From the NCBI GenBank assembly GCA_964387795.1, contig CAYLYP010000016.1:1-49781 (forward strand): a stretch of 49,781 bases of DNA, written 5' to 3'. Under the pieces are notes generated by a model, which saw nothing but the letters and a program-made list of their open reading frames with translations, was not told where the DNA came from and made no database searches. Source of the DNA: CAYLYP01 sp964387795. Its GTDB lineage: Bacteria; Bacteroidota; Bacteroidia; Bacteroidales; UBA7960. Made by a program: the position numbers and the translations under genes. How positions within the stretch are numbered: position 1 is the first letter of the stretch; the number at the start of each line of letters is the position of its first letter. Positions 15,913 to 23,363 of the stretch are shown here, in pieces.

Positions 15913-16386
15913 ATGAATGATGTAAAGTATTTCACAAAGGAAGGATTGCAAAAGCTTCGTGAAGAACTGGAGCGATTGACATCTGTAGAAAGGCCTTCAA
16001 TATCGCAACAAATAGCTGAAGCCCGCGATAAAGGAGATTTGTCGGAGAATGCTGAGTATGATGCAGCAAAGAATGCCCAGGGCATGCTTGAATTGCGCAT
16101 CTCACAGCTTGAAAACACTTTGAAAAATGCAAGGGTAATTGATGAATCGCAGCTTGATAATTCTAAGGTAATGATCTTAGCGACTGTTAAGGTTAAAAAC
16201 CTTAAAAACAATGCCGTAGTTTCCTATACCCTTGTTCCTGAAAATGAAGCAGACTTAAAAGCTGGAAAAATATCGGTACATAGCCCGATTGCTAAAGGTT
16301 TGCTTGGTAAAGCAAAAAAGGATGTTGTAGAAATTGTTGTACCTGCTGGTACCATGAAATTTGAGATAGTAGATATCAGTCGATAA
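15913..16386 (+). CDS. greA: Transcription elongation factor GreA
   Basis: 157 residues, the normal GreA length. N-terminal antiparallel coiled coil (about 1-75) with the acidic tip GDLSENAEYDAAK (D42, E45) that reaches into the RNA polymerase secondary channel and stimulates cleavage of backtracked RNA; C-terminal FKBP-like domain (about 80-157; SPIAKGLLGKAKKDVVEI). The start at 15913 aligns with the family (YFTKEGLQKLREEL). Preceded by a hairpin and T-tract leader, followed by a strong bidirectional terminator, so it is transcribed alone. Confidence 0.97.
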   Translation: MNDVKYFTKEGLQKLREELERLTSVERPSISQQIAEARDKGDLSENAEYDAAKNAQGMLELRISQLENTLKNARVIDESQLDNSKVMILATVKVKNLKNNAVVSYTLVPENEADLKAGKISVHSPIAKGLLGKAKKDVVEIVVPAGTMKFEIVDISR

Positions 16387-16406
16387 AAACCCTAATCAAA
16401 AAAAAT

Positions 16407-16440
16407 AAAAAAGGTTCGGGTATATCCCGAACCTTTTTTA
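16407..16440. terminator. Bidirectional terminator after greA
   Basis: A-run, GGTTCGGG, loop TATAT, CCCGAACC, then six T (16434-16439). The T-tract end overlaps the -7 element of the next gene. Confidence 0.92.
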
Positions 16441-16446
16441 TTTTTG
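16439..16446 (+). promoter_or_regulatory. -7 element for the HIT gene
   Basis: Perfect TATTTTTG (TAnnTTTG) starting in the last base of the greA terminator T-run. The ATG follows 16 bases later, so the leader would be only about 10 bases. Confidence 0.45.
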
Positions 16447-16462
16447 GGGAAAATTAAATCTC

Positions 16463-16855
16463 ATGGGAAGCATATTTTCAAAAATCGTTGCAGGGGAAAT
16501 TCCTTGCTACAAAGTAGCTGAAAATGATCAATTTTTAGCATTTCTTGATATTAGCCCCTTGGCAAAAGGCCATACATTAGTCATTCCTAAAAAGGAAGTT
16601 GATTATATATTTGATATCCAAGACAAGGAATATCAGGACCTTTTTTTATTTGCAAAGAAGGTAGCGGCTGCCATTAAGAAGGTTGTTCCCTGTAAAAAAG
16701 TTGGAATAGCAGTCATAGGCCTTGAAGTTGCACATGCTCATATTCATCTTGTGCCCATTAATGAAGTCTTTGATCTTGATTTTAAAAAAGAGAAGCTTAA
16801 GTTAAGCAAAGAAGAATTGGCAGAAGTAGCTTCTTTGATATCAAAAGAGGTTTAA
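16463..16855 (+). CDS. HIT family nucleotide hydrolase/phosphoramidase (HINT-like)
   Basis: 130 residues, typical of the HINT branch of histidine-triad proteins: SIFSKIVAGEIPCYKVAE at the N-terminus, then FLDISPLAKGHTLVIPK, and the triad H91-A-H93-I-H95-L-V. The middle catalytic His forms a nucleotidylated intermediate in the family, which cleaves AMP-phosphoramidates and related adenylates in the cytosol. The physiological substrate in bacteria is not settled. greA followed by a HIT gene is an arrangement I remember from other Bacteroidota genomes, though here a terminator separates them. Confidence 0.93.
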   Translation: MGSIFSKIVAGEIPCYKVAENDQFLAFLDISPLAKGHTLVIPKKEVDYIFDIQDKEYQDLFLFAKKVAAAIKKVVPCKKVGIAVIGLEVAHAHIHLVPINEVFDLDFKKEKLKLSKEELAEVASLISKEV

Positions 16856-16941
16856 TGCGAAATGAATCTTTTTTTGCCTTAAAAAATTAAATCTAATTGG
16901 TTTAAGTGATTTTTTATATTAGGGCAAGATATATAATTGAT

Positions 16942-17523
16942 TTATTTTTTAATTCTGTCGGGATTTGAAGCAGCAAAGGCAGCCCATCCTGTATAGGATG
17001 ACTGTGAAGTGTTAGGTTTGTTCTGGAACAAGTGGCAAATAGCAATAGCTAAAGCATCAGTAGCATCAAAAGGTAAATCCAGATCTTTAATATTTAGGAG
17101 CGAACAAATAAAAGCTGCAACCTGTTCCTTTGAAGCAGCACCACGTCCTGTTATTGATTGTTTAACCTTACGAGGCGAATATTCGAATACGGGGATATCA
17201 CGATATAAAGCTGCCGCGATAGCAACTCCCTGAGCCCTGCCTAGTTTTAGCATTGATTGAATGTTCTTGCCAAAGAACTGGCTTTCAATAGCCAATTCAT
17301 CAGGATGATATTTTTCAATTAAATCGAGGCTGGACTGAAAAATATTCTTTAGTTTTAATGCCTGGTTTTCTAATTTGGAAAGTTTGATGACCCCGGTATC
17401 GATAAGCTTTATTTTTTTGGATTCTTGGGCAACAAGTCCATAGCCCATGATATTGGTGCCGGGATCAATGCCTAAAATAATTTTTTCGGGTTGCAGTGAT
17501 ATATGATTTTTTTCGTTACGCAT
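16942..17523 (-). CDS. ruvC: Holliday junction resolvase RuvC
   Basis: 193 residues. RNase H-like fold with the four acidic catalytic residues in the right places: D20 (ILGIDPGT), E80 (LAIESQFF), D153 and D156 (DATDALAIAICH). It cuts Holliday junctions made by RuvAB branch migration. The KVKQSITGRGAASKEQV segment is the usual DNA-contact region. The start codon at 17523 is the only ATG upstream of the fold and overlaps, on the other strand, the start codon of the divergent flippase-like gene by two bases. A perfect -7 element six bases upstream suggests a nearly leaderless mRNA. Confidence 0.95.
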   Translation of the reverse strand: MRNEKNHISLQPEKIILGIDPGTNIMGYGLVAQESKKIKLIDTGVIKLSKLENQALKLKNIFQSSLDLIEKYHPDELAIESQFFGKNIQSMLKLGRAQGVAIAAALYRDIPVFEYSPRKVKQSITGRGAASKEQVAAFICSLLNIKDLDLPFDATDALAIAICHLFQNKPNTSQSSYTGWAAFAASNPDRIKK

Positions 17524-18514
17524 GAAAGCAAAATTACATAATTTTTTTCATTACTTTGTTTATATAGCATTGCCCGTAATTGCATTTGTATATTTACTGT
17601 TTGTTTTTAATAAAAAAAAATCTGATTTCAGCCTGCCTGAAATGTTTTTTCAAGTGCCTGGTTATGTTATTGTCATATCTTTAATTGGTCTCGTTTTTCT
17701 TGGTGTTCTAAGTTGGATTGTAGAAGCGTATAAGTGGAAGTATTTACTAAAACCACATTATTCATTAAGTGTAGCTGAATCCACAAAGATTGTCCTGGCA
17801 GGATTATCATTAGGATTGCTTACCCCTAAGAGGGCAGGGGAATGGTTTAGCAGGGCTGCCTTTGTTCCAACTCAAATTCGTTGGCAGGCAATCCTACAAA
17901 CCTTCATTGGGAGTATTTCGCAGCTTCTGGTAACAATCATATTTGGTATAGGTTCGCTTATTCTGGTTTTTTTTGTTTATTCAAAGCAAAATGAAGCTCT
18001 CATTACAGATTATTTACAATTTCTCTTGCCTGTATTGCTTGTTATCGGAATTATTGTCATGTTGGTTTTTAGAAGTAAGTTTATACAATTCATAGAAAAG
18101 AAAATCCCCGGAGTGGAAGCTGGTGAAATACGAAAATCATTTACCGGAAAGTCTTTTAAGGGAGCTTTGTTGCTTAGCAGTATCCGGTATCTTATTTTTA
18201 GCCTGCAATTTGTTCTGACTCTTGTATTGTTTGGTTGTTCACTAAGTGTTTTTTTAATCCTTTTGGGTGTTTGTATTGTTTATTTATTCCTCACCCTTAT
18301 GCCCTTATCCTTTATCGGTGATACTGTTGTCAGGGGACCTGTTGCAGTTTTTGTTTTTACTGATTTTTTCCCATTGCTAATACCTCATTCAATAGCATCT
18401 TCGCAAAGTGCAGGTGTTTTATCTGCAACAATGCTAATATGGTTTATTAATATTTTATTACCTGCTTTAATTGGTATTATTGCTTCTTTTACATTAAAAT
18501 TGCAGAAAGCATGA
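17522..18514 (+). CDS. Lysylphosphatidylglycerol synthase TM-like (UPF0104) membrane protein
   Basis: 330 residues, about eight hydrophobic helices, inner membrane. Contains the family signature GLLTPKRAGEWFSRAAF (about residues 98-114; usual form G-x-x-TPGR-x-GE), seen in the flippase/membrane part of MprF and in UPF0104 proteins such as AglD-associated and hopanoid/lipid-linked members. The aminoacyl-transferase domain of MprF is absent. It overlaps the following glycosyltransferase by ATGA, so the two are co-translated and probably act on one lipid: the glycosyltransferase builds it and this protein flips or presents it. The start codon overlaps that of ruvC on the other strand. Confidence 0.85.
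   Translation: MKAKLHNFFHYFVYIALPVIAFVYLLFVFNKKKSDFSLPEMFFQVPGYVIVISLIGLVFLGVLSWIVEAYKWKYLLKPHYSLSVAESTKIVLAGLSLGLLTPKRAGEWFSRAAFVPTQIRWQAILQTFIGSISQLLVTIIFGIGSLILVFFVYSKQNEALITDYLQFLLPVLLVIGIIVMLVFRSKFIQFIEKKIPGVEAGEIRKSFTGKSFKGALLLSSIRYLIFSLQFVLTLVLFGCSLSVFLILLGVCIVYLFLTLMPLSFIGDTVVRGPVAVFVFTDFFPLLIPHSIASSQSAGVLSATMLIWFINILLPALIGIIASFTLKLQKA
17529..17536 (-). promoter_or_regulatory. -7 element of ruvC, inside the divergent gene
   Basis: On the minus strand this reads TAATTTTG, a perfect TAnnTTTG, ending 5 bases before the ruvC ATG. The usual 7-base distance would put the start site at or next to the A of the ATG. No good -33 seen. Confidence 0.45.
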
Positions 18515-19659
18515 GTGTTATTAATATGTTTTATTTGATTCTTGTTGTTTTTTTCATTGTATATGCCTCTCTAATTATATATTTTTTAACTGCATGGTTG
18601 TTAAACTGCAGAACTAATAAAAGATATTTTCAGTCTGATAATTGTTTACCAGGTCTTAGTATTTTGGTTGCTTTTAGAAATGAAGTCAATCACTTATCAG
18701 GTCTCTTAAAGTGTTTGAAAGAACAGGTTTTAAACAAACCTTATGAAGTAATACTAATAAATGACCATTCTGATGATGGCTCAGAAGCATCAATTTTGTC
18801 TTTTATTGAAAATCATCAATTACGAGATAAGATAAAGTTGATAAGCCTTCCAGACGAATGTTTTGGAAAAGCTAATGCAATCCAGGCAGGTTGTCATGAG
18901 GCAAAGTATGAAGTTGTTTTGGTGACGGATGCGGATTGTATTTTAGGAAAAAACTGGGCTAATGAAATGTCACAGGGCTTTGAAAGTTGTAATGATAGAT
19001 TTATTATTGGAATGGTTGTGCCTGAAAAAACAAATAATATTTCTAAAGCATTTTTTAGCCTGGATTTTATAAGTTTAACAGCAAGTGGAGCATGTGCTGC
19101 ATTGCATGGAAATCCATTTATATGTAATGGTGCTAATATGGCTTTTACAAAATCATTATGGTTTAAGTATTATGAATTCAGGAAGGCAAAGAATTATTTA
19201 TCAGGAGATGATGTTTTTTTTCTTCATTTTGTAAAAAACAACCATTTGGCAGAAATCGATTATAAGCTTTGTCCTGAAGCTTTTGTTGAAACTGTAATGC
19301 CTGATAACTGGTTTGATTTTTTTTCCCAGAGGGCGCGATGGGGAGGAAAGGCAAATTCGTATAATGATTTTTTCTCAGTTTGTATTTCAATTGTAGTATT
19401 GTTATTGAATGTTTTATTGGTAATATCTGTAATTACATCTGTTTTTCACCCTGGCTATATGAAATATTCTGGTGCAATATGGCTTGGAAAGGCAATTATT
19501 GATTTTTTATTTTTGTTCTATGTTTCAAAGTTTATAAACAGAACAGGACTTTTAAAATATTATATGTTTTTTTTCCTTATTTATCCATTTTATATAGCAA
19601 CAACAATGGTTGTTATTGCTTTTAAAAAGGTTTATTGGAAAGGGAGAAAAGTATCCTGA
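18511..19659 (+). CDS. Family 2 glycosyltransferase, membrane-bound
   Basis: 382 residues. N-terminal transmembrane helix (about 6-30), a GT-A catalytic domain with LSILVAFRNE, INDHSDDGS, the metal-binding DAD motif (D140-A-D142), acceptor-site SGDD (G232-D233-D234) and Q273-R-A-R-W277, then three C-terminal helices (about 285-375). DxD, GDD and QxxRW together mark processive or lipid-acceptor GT2 enzymes facing the cytoplasm. It starts within the stop codon of the flippase-like gene (ATGA overlap). Probable role: transfer of a sugar to a lipid carrier or membrane lipid for the envelope; the sugar and acceptor are not readable from sequence. Confidence 0.92.
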   Translation: MSVINMFYLILVVFFIVYASLIIYFLTAWLLNCRTNKRYFQSDNCLPGLSILVAFRNEVNHLSGLLKCLKEQVLNKPYEVILINDHSDDGSEASILSFIENHQLRDKIKLISLPDECFGKANAIQAGCHEAKYEVVLVTDADCILGKNWANEMSQGFESCNDRFIIGMVVPEKTNNISKAFFSLDFISLTASGACAALHGNPFICNGANMAFTKSLWFKYYEFRKAKNYLSGDDVFFLHFVKNNHLAEIDYKLCPEAFVETVMPDNWFDFFSQRARWGGKANSYNDFFSVCISIVVLLLNVLLVISVITSVFHPGYMKYSGAIWLGKAIIDFLFLFYVSKFINRTGLLKYYMFFFLIYPFYIATTMVVIAFKKVYWKGRKVS

Positions 19660-19727
19660 AGGAGATTACCGGATGATTGTAATTAAAAGTTAAGCTTTAT
19701 ACTTTGTCATGATATGCTGGCTTGTTT

Positions 19728-19765
19728 AAAAAAAAAGAGCAACCTAAAGTTGTTGGTCTTTTTTT
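19728..19765. terminator. Bidirectional terminator between convergent genes
   Basis: A-run, GAGCAAC, loop, GTTGG, TCT and T-run: a 14-bp stem with one G/G mismatch. It serves both the glycosyltransferase (plus) and the TonB-C-like gene (minus). Confidence 0.8.
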
Positions 19766-19782
19766 ATAATTCAGAATCCATG

Positions 19783-20124
19783 TTATGAGGCCCTGAACTC
19801 AATTCTATAGGTTTGGATAACATTTGGCTCAATGTCTTTAAGATTCTCATTCCCTATTTGCCTCAACCTTTGAATGACATATTGTTTAAGTCGTTCATTT
19901 GGAGCAGAGATTTTACTAATTTCAAGTTTTCCATTATTGTTGACCTGAAGATCAACAATAACTGTAGCATTTTTACTATCCTCCAGAATTATGGATGGAT
20001 ATTCCATCCTTTTTTCAATGATACTTTTCAGATTTCGTTTGACTGGTTCATCGGCTTTTAGATTTTTAACCGATACCAAACTGAAAATCAATAAACAAGC
20101 CAAGGCAAGGATTTTTGATTTCAT
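19783..20124 (-). CDS. Small exported TonB C-terminal-like protein
   Basis: 113 residues. Signal peptide 1-24 (KSKILALACLLIFSLVSVKN, then LKADE). The mature part reads EYPSIILEDSKNATVIVDLQ, then VNNNGKLE and IQTYRIEFRAS: the beta-alpha-beta pattern of a TonB_C domain (YP, a strand ending VNNNGKLE, a helix with LR, and a final strand), without the TonB membrane anchor or proline-rich linker. I chose the ATG at 20124 because it opens the signal peptide; a longer frame to 20238 adds an odd second hydrophobic block. Periplasmic location is likely. It may bind a protein partner rather than energise transport. Confidence 0.7.
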   Translation of the reverse strand: MKSKILALACLLIFSLVSVKNLKADEPVKRNLKSIIEKRMEYPSIILEDSKNATVIVDLQVNNNGKLEISKISAPNERLKQYVIQRLRQIGNENLKDIEPNVIQTYRIEFRAS

Positions 20125-20406
20125 GACAGTTGATTTTAAATTGAAGTTTGGGTTTGAATAAACTGTTGGCAAGAGAAAAAATGAAATAATTGTGCCACAA
20201 TACATAATCATTTGAAATGCTTTATGATATGACTTCAAACTTTTTTTAAACGTATTTAATATGTTCAGGAATGGACATTTATTGTCCGCTTTCGTTCAGG
20301 TTGTGAAAATGAAATTAAGATGTATGTATAATAAATAAAAATGAAAGCCATGAAAGTAATGATGTATTAATTTAATGACATTTCTATGATAAGCCGTAAA
20401 AAGCGA

Positions 20407-21177
20407 TTATTCTTCTGAAGATTTAAAGGCGGTATAATTTTCAAAGCAATCCTGGATTGCTTGATATAATTCGAATTCTTTTGCATTTAGGATGAAAAAC
20501 TGATTTAGGTTGCAAAATTCCATAAATTCTTCAATTTCTTTAGGGTCTGTGAGCTTAGTAACCAAAGTAACAACACGAGGGTTGTATTTTTTGTTTACTT
20601 TAACAGCCAATGCTTCCTGCTCTAATACTTCATTATACTTTTTGATTTGCTTTCCCCTTTTACTATATGTATTGTATAATTCAGTAATCGCCCCTTTTAC
20701 TACCATGCCTCCCTGTGGTCGGTATTCTTCGGATAAGGATAATTCAGGAAGGTCAAGTTTATATTCTTCGATTGTATCCCTATAATCAATAAAAGCCTGT
20801 TTGAATTCGGAATAAGTAGCATAGGGAACAACTCTGAATTCACTTAGTTCATAAATTCTTTTTTGAAGAAAAATGATTTTTTCTACTTCAGTCAGATTGG
20901 TATTTTCATTGATAATAAGAGTTTCAGAAATAAATCCAACAGCCTGAAAACGGATTTGATCTCCATTCTGGACATGGATAAGGAAAGAACCATCATGAAG
21001 TGAAACAGTGCCTGTTGACCTGCTTAAGTTAATAATATGGGCATTGGGTATGGGCTGTGAGCCTTCTTTCTGAAGAAGTTTCCCGGAAAGAAGCAGAACC
21101 TGTGAATGGCTAATCAGTGGTAATCCCAACAGAAGCATTGAAATCAGGAGAACTGGTTGAATAACACTTTTACTCAT
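20407..21177 (-). CDS. Exported carboxypeptidase-regulatory-like domain protein
   Basis: 256 residues. Signal peptide about 1-25 (VLLISMLLLGLPLISHS), a carboxypeptidase-D-regulatory-like beta-sandwich at about 27-105 (SGKLLQKEGSQPIPNAHIIN, DGSFLIHVQNGDQIRFQAVG), then a helical, charged C-terminal half (about 115-256) rich in Glu, Lys and Tyr with no named fold. This architecture is common in uncharacterised Bacteroidota envelope proteins. The upstream TonB-C-like gene product faces the same compartment, but the 282-base gap between them argues against tight coupling. Function unknown. Confidence 0.75.
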   Translation of the reverse strand: MSKSVIQPVLLISMLLLGLPLISHSQVLLLSGKLLQKEGSQPIPNAHIINLSRSTGTVSLHDGSFLIHVQNGDQIRFQAVGFISETLIINENTNLTEVEKIIFLQKRIYELSEFRVVPYATYSEFKQAFIDYRDTIEEYKLDLPELSLSEEYRPQGGMVVKGAITELYNTYSKRGKQIKKYNEVLEQEALAVKVNKKYNPRVVTLVTKLTDPKEIEEFMEFCNLNQFFILNAKEFELYQAIQDCFENYTAFKSSEE

Positions 21178-21294
21178 GATATTTTTTTTTCAAAGAAACG
21201 AAAAAAAGCAAGTTTCAGCTATGTTGAAAGCTGATTTTAACAAAAAAAATATGAATTCTTAACAGTGTTTTTTGCCTGTCTGGCGAAAGATATG

Positions 21295-21339
21295 AAAACA
21301 GCCTTTCTTTTACGCCTAAATGTAAAGGAAAGGCTGTTT
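21295..21339 (-). terminator. Terminator of the phosphofructokinase gene
   Basis: 18-bp stem: AAACAGCCTTT (21296-21306) with AAAGGCTGTTT (21329-21339) and an inner CTTTTAC/GTAAAGG, 8-base loop; four T follow on the minus strand. Begins 8 bases past the stop. Confidence 0.85.
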
Positions 21340-21346
21340 AAAAAAT

Positions 21347-22543
21347 TTAGATCAGGAATAAAGGTTTATCAATAAACGATTCATAAACCGGCCTTAGGCG
21401 ATCGGTATTATAATGTTTGTTGATATCGATTAGTTTCTTAGTGCTGGTAACTATATCCACAGGGATATTATCATATCGTCCGTTTTTAAGGATGACAAGC
21501 CTTCCATGGATTCCTTTAAGTATCAAATCAAGTGCCAGGTTTCCATAAGCCATAGGGACAATTGAATCAATAGCATCAGGATCTCCCGATCTTACAAGGT
21601 ATCCCAGGTGCTGATTTATAGTCTCTACTTTTTGGTTCTTATTAAACTTAGGGGACAACTCTTTGATTTTAGCGGATACAGCATCTCCAATACCTCCTAG
21701 TTTTGCATGCCCATAAGCATCTTTTTCATTGTTGGAGAACATCATATCAATGCCGTGGAAACTGGCTCCCTCACTAACAAGGACTACTGAATATTTGCTT
21801 GGGTTATGTTCACGGTCTTCAACCAAAAGTTCGGTCAAACGTTCAATGTCAAACTTGTATTCAGGGATAACACAACGGTTTGCAGCACCTGCCATTGTCG
21901 GTAATAAAGCAGTAAAACCGGCATAACGGCCAAATACTTCCATTACCAAGACCCTTTCGTGCGATCCGGCAGAAGTCCTAAGAAGATTTGTGAGGTGGAT
22001 AGTACGGGTAATACAGGTGCTGAATCCGATACAGTAATCTGTGCCTGGAACATCATTATCCATTGTTTTAGGGATAGCTACGACTTTTTTGCCTTCCTGG
22101 TACAGCCTTACAGAATAACTTAATGTATCATCGCCTCCTATGGGAATCAAATAATCGATGCCAATGAATTCGAGATTTTTTAATACTTCCGGTGTGAGAT
22201 CATTTACTTCATTTTTATATTTATCTTTTAAATGTTCTGGCACATTCTTGGCTGAAACATGGCTTGGCCTAGTACGGGAAGTATGAAGGAATGTTCCTCC
22301 TGTTCGCCCGGCTTTATTAACTAAATCCTCGCTTAGCTCAATATAATTATGGGAATTGTCAACTTTTGGATCTCTGATGACCTCAGTTAAACCAGCCCAT
22401 CCCCTTCTAATACCAATAACCCTGTAGCCTTCACGAATAGCCCTGATTGTTATTGCCCTAATTGCCGGATTTAATCCTGGCACATCACCCCCTCCGGTGA
22501 GGATACCTATGGTGCCTTTGTAAGATTTTCCTTTCATAACCAT
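21347..22543 (-). CDS. 6-phosphofructokinase, probably pyrophosphate-dependent
   Basis: Phosphorylates fructose 6-phosphate in glycolysis; cytosolic. With the start at 22543 it has 398 residues. The nucleotide/PPi-binding GILTGGGDVPGLNPAIRA is N-terminal. Two positions decide the donor: IPIGGDDTLS (about 134-143) has Asp where ATP enzymes have Gly (GGDGS), and IPKTMDNDVPGTD (about 157-169) has Lys where ATP enzymes have Gly (PGTIDND). Both are the PPi-dependent signature, so the reaction is probably reversible. Downstream are FGRYAGF and NQHLGYLVRSGDPDAID. The frame opens at 22585, but a -7-like sequence overlaps that region, favouring the ATGs at 22543 or 22537. Single gene with a strong terminator. 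Confidence 0.9.
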   Translation of the reverse strand: MVMKGKSYKGTIGILTGGGDVPGLNPAIRAITIRAIREGYRVIGIRRGWAGLTEVIRDPKVDNSHNYIELSEDLVNKAGRTGGTFLHTSRTRPSHVSAKNVPEHLKDKYKNEVNDLTPEVLKNLEFIGIDYLIPIGGDDTLSYSVRLYQEGKKVVAIPKTMDNDVPGTDYCIGFSTCITRTIHLTNLLRTSAGSHERVLVMEVFGRYAGFTALLPTMAGAANRCVIPEYKFDIERLTELLVEDREHNPSKYSVVLVSEGASFHGIDMMFSNNEKDAYGHAKLGGIGDAVSAKIKELSPKFNKNQKVETINQHLGYLVRSGDPDAIDSIVPMAYGNLALDLILKGIHGRLVILKNGRYDNIPVDIVTSTKKLIDINKHYNTDRLRPVYESFIDKPLFLI

Positions 22544-22585
22544 ATACCTTTTGAGTTTTATTAATTCCCTTATTTCAAAGGGCAA

Positions 22586-22885
22586 ATTTTATAATGTAAA
22601 AATACAAGTTTTTAACTGTTTATTTATATCCTCAATGGAGAAAAATTAGCTTTATTGATTTATTAACCTTTATATTGTCAAATTATCGAATTAGAACCTA
22701 ATCCTTTTATTTGAAAACATGAAAGGATTATTATTAAGCCACTCAAGGAAGAAGCTATAAAGAAAAAGTTATTCAACTTTAGTAAAAGGGATTATTCAAT
22801 CGCTCCGGCATTTTGAAATCGTAAATTGTTAATTCGCAAATACCATATTCATAGTTAAACCGGATTTAAACCGGGCTTGAGCCGC
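22586..22885. other. Gene-free interval upstream of phosphofructokinase
   Basis: Start of the divergent gap 22586-23363. A -7-like sequence on the minus strand (TAAAATTTG, one base too long) lies at about 22582-22590. No gene seen here; 22941-23363 is likewise empty apart from a weak -7 (TAATTTTA, 23333-23340) before the kinase gene. Confidence 0.5.
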
Positions 22886-22940
22886 TTTCAACCCGGCTCA
22901 AACCCGCCTCAACCCCGGCTCAACCCCGGCTCAACCCTTA
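22886..22940. repeat. GC-rich 11-bp tandem repeat, about 5 units
   Basis: Units of CTCAACCCCGG (with variants CTCAAACCCGC and TTCAACCCGG) recur at about 22886, 22897, 22908, 22919 and 22930 with an 11-bp period. An inverted partner (GGGCTTGAGCC) lies just upstream at about 22873. G+C-rich island in an AT-rich gap. Confidence 0.85.
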
Positions 22941-23363
22941 AGATGATACTATTTTGATATATCGGGAAAGTCCTTATTAACATAAAATGACCATTTATAA
23001 AATGATAAACAAATAGAAACCATATATGGATTAAGTCGGATATTTTAATAATAAAACACAAAAAGAAACAATTAAACATATTGAAATTCAAATGCATTGG
23101 GCAGGAAATTTTAAGGTTGCATGTAAGTGATACGGTCATCCATCAATCGCTTATTTTTCTATCTGTTTGAAGTCATATTGATTACAACGCTACCTTCATT
23201 GTTCTATAACCACTTGTTTACTTTTGCCTTGTTGCGATAAACGCCATCATAATAAATGTTTGCCCAATGCCCGAATTGTAAAAAAACCTCAATTATATGT
23301 TGTTAGTGTAAGTTTCACTGGCAAAGATTTATTAATTTTACCTGAACAAAATCCTTTGAAAAT

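Noticed and set aside
22909..23139. 76-residue minus-strand frame in the gap before the TPR kinase
   Set aside because: Starts in AT-rich non-coding DNA and ends in the 11-bp repeat array; no coding signature.
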